Below are positions 9,901 through 16,475 of a stretch of DNA of 64,000 bases, one piece after another. The notes below the pieces were generated by a model. It ran no database searches, had not been told where the DNA came from, and saw nothing but the letters and a program-made list of their open reading frames with translations. The stretch's first letter is position 1, and every line of letters starts with the position of its first letter. The translations under genes and the position numbers were made by a program. The stretch lies in NCBI GenBank assembly GCA_036265815.1, contig DATAOI010000001.1, positions 1-64,000 of the forward strand, read 5' to 3'. The DNA is from Gemmatimonadales bacterium. Lineage in GTDB: Bacteria > Gemmatimonadota > Gemmatimonadetes > Gemmatimonadales > GWC2-71-9.

Positions 9901-10423
9901 GAACTGCTTGGGGTCCTTTCCCGAGGGGATCAATACTCGCCGGCTGCCGGCCTTCAAGGAACTCAATGCCCGGGTGACGAAGAGCTTCGGACTGGGTTCG
10001 ATGGATGTGACGGTGTACCTCGACGTCCGTAATCTGCTCAATCTCAAGAATGTGCTTCAGGTCTTCGCGGTGAATGGTAGCGTGCGGAACGATGTCGAGC
10101 GGGCAGCAAACCTTCGAGCCGACCTGGGACAACTGGCTCTGGAGGGTGCGAACAACGGCGTGCTCGCGGCCGACAGCTCCCTGATGCTGCCCGTCCGTCA
10201 CGAGAGCTGCGCCACTTGGATTTCGAGCAAGGCGTCCCGGCCGGCCGCGGCAAACTGCATGTACCTCATTCGGGCTGAGGAGCGTTTCGGGGACGGCGAC
10301 GGCGTGTTCACGGTCGAGGAGCAGAGTCTGGCGATCAACGCCCTCTACGATGTCGCGCGCGGCGAGCAGGAACAGACTGCTCCGGGTCGCCGCGCGCGCG
10401 TCGGGCTGGAGCTCAGCTTCTGA
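6986..10423 (+). CDS. TonB-dependent outer-membrane receptor with carboxypeptidase-regulatory-like domain
   Basis: 1,145 residues. The signal peptide (RRSRFLRSLQLLGALACSLA..LHAQA) is followed by a CarboxypepD_reg-like domain at about 25-110 (GRVQDEAGTSLSAAQVYLVG, TDAHGRYFINNIP), a plug domain around 135-260 and a 22-strand-type barrel ending in LELSF with the terminal Phe typical of outer-membrane barrels. ATG 6986 is preferred to GTG 6980 because the GGAG at 6974-6977 is then 8 nt away. Such receptors import large substrates using TonB energy; the ligand is unknown. Before the last strand an insert carries two Cys and a calcium-loop-like DGDGVFTVEE. It sits directly after the kinase cluster, so the kinases may control it. 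Confidence 0.9.
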   Translation: MVPRRSRFLRSLQLLGALACSLAGDLHAQAETGKLQGRVQDEAGTSLSAAQVYLVGTAFSAVTDAHGRYFINNIPASSWEVRAISLGFHPVQASGLRIFADQTTTQDFTLARAPVNLQEIAVLAAEQPLVPRDEVTTKQRVDGQFADALPVDRIRDVLALQPGVIAVSGNLLSGRGKDTGGGLSIRGGRETQNVTYIDGVPVQAGYMGDRLFGWADLGALGTSIEIGTNAFEEASVTTGSASAAFGNATSGIVSIVTRTGSPTGYQGSLSFETDEPFGVDYGVGFNRIESGFSGPLAERLTFVINGTLEGERAVEEGFHSQNVPIFIQAGVDTTVHQASAIKDDSTTVRNESQDADTTLVEVSRYAISRGRCETFDQAGSAGLHGRDAAAIVDIRNNYGFDCNGVRIPATARSLLAINGKLNYTYGTGSRISLSLATSRFQGHQFDFIIRHLNRLSVPWNLRGFSNRSRLATLTWVQNLSKSADRALALDVSLSYQQDRTIGAPLTVESELSTRSPFGGFILKPMEFLYDFDTFPITEDLIRNLRQNQGRITPQDPNNATYSIVDELRNNAYGLYGEFGGFSSTMGGNTWQFGESGGIAGFQHVNLYQEDRYLGKATLDWQADRYNRVKLGAELTRYAIGYYAFLVRFKDGGDAYIEKPVRWNAFVEDRLDLGDLVVVGGLRFDWYDSRASRPYATDSLGDRYPFPRISSMPTFDPNNPTALLVRDHSHGYLSPRVQVSFPVTARTNFRLSYSHQVQAPDFGLVLGGINGDLTVTGANPFGADLDFGKTIAFEFGVRHAFNDDMVVDVAAYNKNVIADPAARLVTRFDPYLNRDNTFHTLTNLDFGNVRGVDIRLDRRFGNFFNGTIAYAYQDARNTGSDPFTYLNYGSRIVNSATGGTQPPPQATLPTDNSRPHTLAGALSLTLPGKWKRGSLLGEILQNVSVYSTFRYTSGSAYSRCGESNPEQSILSGENCLGSFPEGINTRRLPAFKELNARVTKSFGLGSMDVTVYLDVRNLLNLKNVLQVFAVNGSVRNDVERAANLRADLGQLALEGANNGVLAADSSLMLPVRHESCATWISSKASRPAAANCMYLIRAEERFGDGDGVFTVEEQSLAINALYDVARGEQEQTAPGRRARVGLELSF

Positions 10424-10467
10424 ACGATCCTCAAGGTAGCGCCTCCCCGTCACGGACCATTCTCACC

Positions 10468-10514
10468 GGTCGGAGAAGAAGTACACGAAGAAGTACGGAA
10501 GTGTCACGGGGTGG
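10468..10514 (+). repeat. Degenerate copy of the secA 3' tail
   Basis: Bases 10468-10484 match secA tail bases 105-121 at 16 of 17 positions, and 10498-10514 match 124-140 at 15 of 17. Between the halves the copy has 13 bases instead of 2, apparently a small tandem duplication of an 'aagaagtac' unit. The copy no longer encodes the zinc ligands in one frame. It shows that the end of secA, or a relic of another secA-like gene, lies on both sides of the kinase/receptor block. Confidence 0.65.
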
Positions 10515-10599
10515 CCAAATACGCCGCGATCGCGAGGCCGGAGAGAAGGACTCTCGTGGGGCAAGAGTGGCCCCCGGCGAACACCGGGGGCCACGGTCA

Positions 10600-10785
10600 T
10601 CATTGGGCGCTGCAGTTGATTGTCTGCAGGAACGCCGGCAGGGCAGGATTGCTGGGGCACGTCTGCGTTACGGGTTCCAGCGCCGCGCCGCCCGGATCGG
10701 GGACGCCCACGGGTGAGTTGTCACAAGCGGTTGCAGCCAACACGACGGACAGCAGAACCGCGATCGAGAAGTAGTCACGCATCAT
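10600..10785 (-). CDS. Small lipoprotein, putative SARP target
   Basis: 61 residues, start at one of two adjacent ATGs (10785 or 10782) behind a GGAGG. The N-terminus is a lipoprotein signal (hydrophobic SIAVLLSVVLAATAC) with the lipobox ending in Cys, so the mature chain is only about 40 residues, with two further Cys that could form a disulphide. No family recognised. Its upstream region holds a four-repeat SARP-like operator and -10 box at 10868-10921, giving a predicted leader of about 75 nt. The shared operator type with the next lipoprotein gene suggests joint control by the SARP-kinase at 11549. Confidence 0.65.
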   Translation of the reverse strand: MMRDYFSIAVLLSVVLAATACDNSPVGVPDPGGAALEPVTQTCPSNPALPAFLQTINCSAQ

Positions 10786-10867
10786 AGCCTCCGGGTGAGG
10801 ATGCGGGGTAGGTGTCTCGGAGCGCAGGCGCGTGCCGGAGAGTTGCCCACCGCCGAACCTGGGTCCA

Positions 10868-10921
10868 ACACTAAGCTTCGATGCTCACCGGGCCCTCACA
10901 CCCTCCTCACCCGCTCCTCAT
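10868..10921 (-). promoter_or_regulatory. SARP-type operator and promoter for the small lipoprotein gene
   Basis: Read on the minus strand, heptamers ATGAGGA, GTGAGGA, GTGAGGG and GTGAGCA start every 11 bp (plus coordinates 10915-10921, 10904-10910, 10893-10899, 10882-10888). After the last heptamer come exactly 8 bp and then TAGTGT (10868-10873), a plausible -10. This is the layout known for SARP-activated promoters. It lies 82 bp from the start codon at 10785. Confidence 0.6.
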
Positions 10922-10950
10922 GTTGCGCCTTCGTCCGGCGGCGGCCACTC

Positions 10951-11409
10951 TCACCGAGCTCCGCACTTCGAAATCGGCAGAGCGCTTGCTCCCACCGCAG
11001 CGAGTGCCCGCTTCGGGCACGGCCCAGACAGCGGCTCGTTGCTTAGCACGGTGACCGTCGCGGCTCCCTTCATGCCGTGCCACTGGGCGGTGATCTGTGC
11101 CGTCCCAGGCGCCGCGGCCAGCACGGTCCCGTCCAAGCCGATCCTTGCAACCTTGAGATCTGAGCTGACCCACGCGATCTCCGTGGGCGCAATCGACATT
11201 CCCCGAGGACTTTCCCGGCTCGCGGTGAGCTGGACAGTCTGGCCACCCTTGATCGTGGTCTGGCTGGGTGCGACCAGCAGGACCAGCGTGGCGCCCGGCG
11301 GTAGCGGCGACCGCTTCGTCTCAGACGGCTCGGTAGGCGAGGAGCTGCAGGCGCCGAGGAGTCCGATCGCGGCGCACAGATAGGGTGAGGTCCAGCAGTG
11401 AGCGCGCAT
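10951..11409 (-). CDS. Lipoprotein with bacterial Ig-like (Big2) domain
   Basis: 152 residues, ATG 11409 with a GGGAGG about 6 nt upstream. A lipoprotein signal ends in the lipobox LLGAC. Residues about 40-125 look like a Big2 fold: hydrophobic strands, then KGGQTVQLTAS, WVSSDLKVARIGLDGTVLAA and GTAQITAQW, where the V-A-x-I/V-x-x-x-G-x-V motif is typical. The C-terminus adds a Cys-containing tail (SGPCPKRALA..). It is probably a surface or periplasmic adhesion or sensor-ligand protein anchored by lipid. It is divergent from the SARP-kinase gene and has its own SARP-like operator at 11497-11550. Confidence 0.75.
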   Translation of the reverse strand: MRAHCWTSPYLCAAIGLLGACSSSPTEPSETKRSPLPPGATLVLLVAPSQTTIKGGQTVQLTASRESPRGMSIAPTEIAWVSSDLKVARIGLDGTVLAAAPGTAQITAQWHGMKGAATVTVLSNEPLSGPCPKRALAAVGASALPISKCGAR

Positions 11410-11472
11410 CGAAAACCTCCCGGGTGGCGTGGGAATGGACGCGGATACCGCTCAGCCTGCGTGCTGCGCGGC

Positions 11473-11501
11473 TTGCTGCTCCCATACGCGGGGCCTACTA
11501 T
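11473..11501 (+). promoter_or_regulatory. Candidate promoter of the SARP-kinase gene
   Basis: TTGCTG (11473-11478), 17 bp, TACTAT (11496-11501). The predicted start near 11508 puts the SARP-like repeats (11511-11550) just downstream of it. Binding there could block the regulator's own transcription while activating the opposite strand; this is inference. Confidence 0.4.
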
Positions 11502-11550
11502 AGACTGAAGGGCTCACGGGGCTCTCACCCCCTGCTCATCTAGAACTCAT
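11497..11550 (-). promoter_or_regulatory. SARP-type operator and promoter for the Ig-like lipoprotein gene
   Basis: On the minus strand four heptamers, ATGAGTT, ATGAGCA, GTGAGAG and GTGAGCC, start every 11 bp (plus 11544-11550, 11533-11539, 11522-11528, 11511-11517). Exactly 8 bp later comes TATAGT (11497-11502), a good -10. The outermost repeat overlaps the ATG of the divergent SARP-kinase gene. The start codon of the target is 88 bp from the -10. Confidence 0.65.
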
Positions 11551-13105
11551 GCTGCGACTCCAGGCTCTCGGCGGACTCACCCTGCTCGATGCGGCAGGAA
11601 CGCCGCTTGTCACCCAGCGGCGGCGGCTGGGCCTGCTGGCCCTGCTTGCCGCCGCGGGTGGCCGGGGGTCGAGCCGCGACAAGCTCGTGGCCTATCTCTG
11701 GGCGGAGAGCTCCACGGAACACGCCCGGCACGCGCTGGAGCAGCTGCTCTACTCCATTCGGCGTCAGATCTCCGATGACGCTCTGCTCGGCACCGATCCG
11801 CTGCAGCTCAATCCCAGTGTCCTCACGAGCGATGTCGGCGATTTCGAGCGCGCGCTCGCCCGCGACGACCTTGCCGAGGCCGCCGCGCTGTACCATGGTC
11901 CCTTCCTGGACGGGTTCTTTCTGAGCGACGCCCCCGCCTTCGAGGTGTGGGCCGAGTCGGAACGCAGCCGACTGGCGACCGCGTACGAGGGAGCGCTCTT
12001 TCGTCTCGCGAGGGAGGCTGGTGGCCGAGGGCAGCACACGACCGAAATCGACTGGTGGCGACGGCTCGCCACGCTCGACCCGCTCAGCGAACGATCGGCA
12101 CTGGGGCTCGCGCGCGCGCTCGCGGGCGCGGGGGATTGGGCCGGCGCGCTGCACCACGCGGAGGTCTACGAATCGCTGGTGCGGGAAGAACTGGCCATGC
12201 CACCGACGCCGGAGTTGACTGCATTCGTCCAGCGAATCCGGACTGGTGACGACGCGCCAAGCAAGGGCAGGAAGGACGCAGGCTCGGTTCCAGCCGAGCG
12301 CTACCGGATCGAGCGCGAGCTCGGGCGGGGCACCATGGCCACGGTCTATCTGGCGCGGGATCTCAAGCACAACCGACCGGTCGCCCTCAAGGTCCTGCGG
12401 CCGGAGCTGGCCACCTCGACCGAAGCCAAGCGGTTCCTCCGCGAGATCGCCATCGTCGCCGGCTTGCACCACCCGCACATCCTCCAGCTGTACGACTCGG
12501 GCGCGCTGGAAGCGCCCGGGAGATGCCCCAGCCTGTACTACGTCATGCCCGTCGCGGGCGGTGAGTCAGTTCGCGAGCGGCTGGTGAAGGAGGAGCAGCT
12601 TCCACTGGGAGACGCGTTGCGGATCGCCCGGGAGGTGGCCGATGCGCTGGCCTACGCGCATGCTCATGGGATCGTGCATCGGGACGTCAGGCCGGAGAAC
12701 CTCTTGCTCGAGTCGGGCCACGCGCTGGTGGCGGACTTCGGGATCGCCCACGCGTTGGACCTCGCCGGCGGCGAGCGGCTCTCGCTGACCGGGGTGATGC
12801 TCGGCAATCCGAGCTACATGAGTCCCGAGCAGGCAGCCGCCACCGGGGGAATCGACGGACGCAGCGATATCTACAGCCTGGGATGCGTGCTCTACGAGAT
12901 GCTGGCCGGCGAGCCACCGTTCAGCGGCCGCACCTCCCAGGCGATCCTGGCGCGCCACGCGGCGGATCCGGTGCCGTCGCTCCGGACGGTCCGTCCCGAC
13001 GTTCCGGCAGCGCTCGAGCGGGCAGTCGAACGCGCGCTGGCAAAGGCGCCGGCGGACCGGTTCCCGTCGGCAAGGGAGTTCGCCGAGGCCTTGGGCCTGG
13101 CATAA
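11549..13105 (+). CDS. SARP-type transcription activator fused to a soluble Ser/Thr kinase
   Basis: 518 residues. Residues 1-95 form an OmpR/SARP-like winged helix (MLRLQALGGLTLLD..., RRRLGLLALLAAAG, DKLVAYLWAESSTEHARHAL). Residues about 97-230 are a bacterial transcriptional activation domain (TPR-like; DFERALARDDLAEAAALYHG, PLSERSALGLARALAGAGDW). Residues 253-515 form a kinase with LGRGTMATVYLA, lysine K281 and DFG 396-398. Two hallmark positions differ from the neighbouring kinases: the catalytic loop is HRDVRPEN (Arg381 for the near-invariant Lys), and GTP before YMSPEQ is GNP (419-421). No membrane helix, so it is cytosolic. It is divergent from two lipoprotein genes carrying SARP-like operators, and one operator overlaps its own start codon. 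It could be a phosphorylation-controlled activator or a pseudokinase-gated one. Confidence 0.85.
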   Translation: MLRLQALGGLTLLDAAGTPLVTQRRRLGLLALLAAAGGRGSSRDKLVAYLWAESSTEHARHALEQLLYSIRRQISDDALLGTDPLQLNPSVLTSDVGDFERALARDDLAEAAALYHGPFLDGFFLSDAPAFEVWAESERSRLATAYEGALFRLAREAGGRGQHTTEIDWWRRLATLDPLSERSALGLARALAGAGDWAGALHHAEVYESLVREELAMPPTPELTAFVQRIRTGDDAPSKGRKDAGSVPAERYRIERELGRGTMATVYLARDLKHNRPVALKVLRPELATSTEAKRFLREIAIVAGLHHPHILQLYDSGALEAPGRCPSLYYVMPVAGGESVRERLVKEEQLPLGDALRIAREVADALAYAHAHGIVHRDVRPENLLLESGHALVADFGIAHALDLAGGERLSLTGVMLGNPSYMSPEQAAATGGIDGRSDIYSLGCVLYEMLAGEPPFSGRTSQAILARHAADPVPSLRTVRPDVPAALERAVERALAKAPADRFPSAREFAEALGLA

Positions 13106-13174
13106 CCCGCGTCCGCGCTGCAGGATAATGGCACCGGTAAGAGCCCGGAGAGGTGGCATCTTGAACCCGTGCCA

Positions 13175-13852
13175 ATGCCCTTTTCCGTGGTGCCGGAGGC
13201 CGACCGCCCCCGGGAGCGCCTCTGGTCCCTCGGCCCTGCCGCGTTGACGACCGCCGAACTTCTCGCCATCCTGTTAGGGACGGGTGGCGCGGCGGCGGGC
13301 GTTCTGGAGCTGGCCGGACGGATCCTGGAGATCGGCGAGGGCTCACTCCGCCGGCTCGCCCAGCGGCCCAGCGCCGAACTGCTCCGGGCCCAGGGCGTGG
13401 GCCCGACCAAGGCGGCGCGGCTGCTTGCCGCCTTCGAGCTCGGGGCCCGGATCGCGCGGGAAGAGCGTCCTCCGCTGGCCCGGATCAGGGAACCCGACGA
13501 CGTCGCCCGGCTGTTCCATAACCGGCTGCGGGACTTGCAGGTGGAGGAGTTCCACCTGCTGGCTCTCGACAGCCAGAGTCAGGTGTTGCGGGAAGTGCTG
13601 GTGACCCGCGGGTTGCTCAACAGTTCCCTGGTGCATCCCCGAGAGGTGTTTCGCGCCGCGATCGCGGAAGCCGCGGCGGGGATCATCGTCGTCCATAACC
13701 ACCCGAGCGGAGATCCCACGCCCTCGGCGGAAGATCGGGCGGTGACCCAGCAACTGGTGGCGGCGGGCCGGCTGCTGGACCTGCCGCTCTATGACCACGT
13801 GATCATCGGAGGAGACCGCTTCGTGAGCTTTGCCACCGCTGGACTGCTGTGA
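13175..13852 (+). CDS. radC: RadC family JAB/MPN-domain protein
   Basis: 225 residues from ATG 13175 (GTG 13169 is two codons upstream). The N-terminal helical/HhH-like part (RPRERLWSLGPAALTTAELLAILLGTG) precedes the JAMM-type metalloprotease-like core with HNHPSGDPTPSAED. The name comes from an old repair link; the biochemical role in most bacteria is unsettled. The stop overlaps the GTG start of the Rel gene (GTGA), so both are probably translated together. Confidence 0.9.
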   Translation: MPFSVVPEADRPRERLWSLGPAALTTAELLAILLGTGGAAAGVLELAGRILEIGEGSLRRLAQRPSAELLRAQGVGPTKAARLLAAFELGARIAREERPPLARIREPDDVARLFHNRLRDLQVEEFHLLALDSQSQVLREVLVTRGLLNSSLVHPREVFRAAIAEAAAGIIVVHNHPSGDPTPSAEDRAVTQQLVAAGRLLDLPLYDHVIIGGDRFVSFATAGLL

Positions 13853-16008
13853 CCGGCACCTTGCCTGACCTCGCGCCCGATCTCAGGGCGGTACTCGAGC
13901 GTCACGCCGACCGACTCGATCTCGACCTGATCGAGCGGGCGCTCCGCTTCAGCGCGTCCGCCCACCGGGGACAGAAGCGGATGTCGGGCGAGGACTTCGT
14001 CACCCACAGCATCTCGGTGGCGCTGATCCTGGCCGAGCAGCTGCTGGACAGCAGCACCATCGCGGCTGCCCTGCTGCACGACGTGGTGGAGGACTCCGAT
14101 GTCCGCACCGAGGATATCGCCAAGGAGTTCGGCGGCGAGATCGCGAGCATCGTGGACGGGCTCACCAAGATCTCCAGCCTCACCTTCCGCTCCTCCGCGG
14201 AAGAGCAGGTCGAGAACTATCGGAAGCTGCTGCTGTCGATCGCCAAGGACGCCCGGGTCATCATCATCAAGCTGGGCGACCGGCTGCACAACATGCGCAC
14301 CCTCGAGCACCTCCCGCCCGAGCGGCGCCAGCGGATCGCGCTCGAGACCCGCGAGATCTACGCCCCGCTGGCCCATCGCTTCGGTATGGCCGGAATCAAG
14401 GCGGAGCTGGAAGATCTGGCGTTCAAGTTCCTGGAGCCCGACGAGTACCGCGATCTGGTCAACCAGGTGGCGTCCAAGCGGGCCCAGCGGGAGAAGACCA
14501 TCCTCAAGCTGCGCGCCCCGCTGGAGCAGGAGCTTAAGCGCGCCGGCATCGAGTGGTACGAGGTCACCGGCCGGCCCAAGCACCTCTGGTCCATCTTTCA
14601 GAAGATGCGGAAGCGGAACAAGGCGTTCGACGAGATCTACGATCTCATGGCCATCCGCGTCATCGTGCGCTCGGTGCCGGAGTGCTATCACGTGCTGGGC
14701 ATCATCCACCACAACTGGACCCCGATCCAGGAGCGGATCAAGGACTATATCGCCTCGCCCAAGTCGAACGCCTACCAGTCGCTCCACACCACCGTCTTCG
14801 GACCCGGCGGGCAGCTCTTCGAGGTCCAGATCCGCACCCAGGAGATGCACCGCACGGCCGAGTTCGGTATCGCCGCCCACTGGCTCTACAAGAAGGATGG
14901 CAAGCGGGACGAGCTGGACCAGCACCTCGGCTGGTTCCGCCAGCTGCTCGAGCTGCAGCAGGACACCCACAGCCCCGAGGAGTTCCTCGAATTCCTCAAG
15001 ATCGACCTCTACCAGGACGAGATCTTCATCTTCACCCCGCAGGGCGACGTGAAACGGCTGCCCAAGGGGTCCACCGCCATCGACTTCGCATTTCACGTGC
15101 ACACCGAGGTCGGGCTCAAGTGCCAGGGTGCCAAGATCAACGGGCGGATCGCCCCGCTGCACCGGGAGCTCAAGAGCGGCGACACGGTCGAGATCCTCAC
15201 CGGCCCCAGCGCCAAGCCGAGCCGCGACTGGCTGAGTCACGTGCGTACCGCTCGGGCCCGGCAGAAGATCAAGCAGTGGGTCAATCACGAGGAGGAGAAG
15301 GTCAGCCTCACGCTGGGCCGGGAGATCCTGGCCCGCGAGGTGCGCCGCCGGCGGGTCGAGCCGCCCGACGAGGCCCGGCTGGCCCGCGCCGCGGAGGCGC
15401 TCTCGCTGGCGGACGGGCAGGGGCTCGAGATCGCGGTGGGCCGCGGGGACGTGGCCTTGGGCCAGGTGATGCGGGCACTCTATCCCGACCTCACCGGGGA
15501 CGAGATGCAGGAGCCGAAACCCACGGTCTTCGGCCGGGTCATCGAGCGGATCCGGCTGGGACGGGGCATCAAGATTCAGGGCGTCGACGGCCTGATGGTG
15601 CGCTACGCCCAGTGCTGCCAACCGGTGCCGGGAGACTCGGTGGTGGGATACGTCACCCAGGGCCGGGGCATCTCGATCCACCGGTCCGACTGCCCCAATC
15701 TGCTCACCCTCTCATCCGAGGGACGCCGGGTGGACATCGACTGGCAGGAGACCGCCGGAGAAGCATTCGCGGTGCGTCTCGCCGTCACCGGGGAGGACCG
15801 CCGAGGTCTCTATGCCGATATCATGGAAGCGGTGAGCCAGACGGGCACCAACATCCGCGGCGCCGACCTCCACACCAAGGACGGATCGGTCTTCGGCAAC
15901 ATCTTTGTGGAAGTGGACAACCTGCCGCACCTGGGCAAGGTCCTGAAGGCGGTGCGCAAGGTGAAAGGCGTGACCGAGATCGAGCGCAGGGAAGCACCCC
16001 CGAACTAG
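13849..16008 (+). CDS. rel: Bifunctional (p)ppGpp synthetase/hydrolase Rel
   Basis: 719 residues, GTG start overlapping the radC stop. An HD hydrolase domain lies at about 45-200 with HDVVEDS and DRLHNMRT. The synthetase domain follows at about 240-350 (DYIASPKSNAYQSLHTTV, EVQIRTQEMHRTAEFGIAAH), then TGS at about 390-450 (DVKRLPKGSTAIDFAFHVHT), the zinc-finger-like RYAQCCQPVPGD, and a C-terminal ACT domain (RGLYADIMEAVSQTGTNI). Both catalytic domains look intact, so it can make and degrade the stringent-response alarmone. It is the only Rel/SpoT gene in the window. Confidence 0.95.
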   Translation: MTGTLPDLAPDLRAVLERHADRLDLDLIERALRFSASAHRGQKRMSGEDFVTHSISVALILAEQLLDSSTIAAALLHDVVEDSDVRTEDIAKEFGGEIASIVDGLTKISSLTFRSSAEEQVENYRKLLLSIAKDARVIIIKLGDRLHNMRTLEHLPPERRQRIALETREIYAPLAHRFGMAGIKAELEDLAFKFLEPDEYRDLVNQVASKRAQREKTILKLRAPLEQELKRAGIEWYEVTGRPKHLWSIFQKMRKRNKAFDEIYDLMAIRVIVRSVPECYHVLGIIHHNWTPIQERIKDYIASPKSNAYQSLHTTVFGPGGQLFEVQIRTQEMHRTAEFGIAAHWLYKKDGKRDELDQHLGWFRQLLELQQDTHSPEEFLEFLKIDLYQDEIFIFTPQGDVKRLPKGSTAIDFAFHVHTEVGLKCQGAKINGRIAPLHRELKSGDTVEILTGPSAKPSRDWLSHVRTARARQKIKQWVNHEEEKVSLTLGREILAREVRRRRVEPPDEARLARAAEALSLADGQGLEIAVGRGDVALGQVMRALYPDLTGDEMQEPKPTVFGRVIERIRLGRGIKIQGVDGLMVRYAQCCQPVPGDSVVGYVTQGRGISIHRSDCPNLLTLSSEGRRVDIDWQETAGEAFAVRLAVTGEDRRGLYADIMEAVSQTGTNIRGADLHTKDGSVFGNIFVEVDNLPHLGKVLKAVRKVKGVTEIERREAPPN

Positions 16009-16021
16009 CTCGCCGGAGCCG

Positions 16022-16435
16022 ATGCCCCAGTACTGGATTCTCAAGACCGACACCGATACCTACTCGTTCGACGATCTCGCGCGCGAGGGCCGCGCCGTCT
16101 GGGATGGCGTCTCCAACGCGCTCGCGCTCAGACACATCCGCAGCATGGCCAAGGGCGATCAGGTGCTGATCTATCATTCGGGCGAGGAGAAGGCCATGGT
16201 CGGGCTCGCGCGGGTGGCCAGCGCGCCGTATCCCGACCCCAAGCAGGATGACCCGAAGCTCGCCGTGGTCGATATCGAGGCCGGCAAGCGGCTGCCTCGA
16301 CCGGTCACGCTCGCCGCCGTCAAGGCGGATCCCGCCTTCGCCGATCTGGCGTTGGTTCGCATGTCGCGGCTCTCGGTCATTCCGGCGTCCGAGTCCCACT
16401 GGAAGCGCCTGCTGACCCTGGCGGATGCGCGATAG
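16022..16435 (+). CDS. EVE domain protein
   Basis: 137 residues. It begins MPQYWILKTDTDTYSFDDLA and continues VWDGVSNALALRHIRSMAKGDQVLIYHSGEEKAMVGLA, the signature of the EVE (PUA-like) fold related to human THYN1. Such proteins are thought to recognise modified bases; the exact role here is unknown. It starts 13 nt after the rel stop, so it is likely cotranscribed. Confidence 0.85.
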   Translation: MPQYWILKTDTDTYSFDDLAREGRAVWDGVSNALALRHIRSMAKGDQVLIYHSGEEKAMVGLARVASAPYPDPKQDDPKLAVVDIEAGKRLPRPVTLAAVKADPAFADLALVRMSRLSVIPASESHWKRLLTLADAR

Positions 16436-16475
16436 CGGCGCCATTCTTTGTCACTCACACTTACCGGAGACGAGA

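Noticed and set aside
149-10467. Genomic island with integrase-mediated attachment sites at secA
   Set aside because: The tail copies are imperfect and no integrase or transposase gene lies between them; only the weaker duplication statement is kept.
10920-11046. Short plus-strand frame starting MLRLR like the SARP-kinase gene
   Set aside because: Only the first codons resemble the SARP gene; it soon loses all similarity. It is taken as a vestige accompanying the operator, not a gene.
13789-15681. Minus-strand open frame of 630 codons
   Set aside because: Antisense of the rel gene; composition artefact of high GC.
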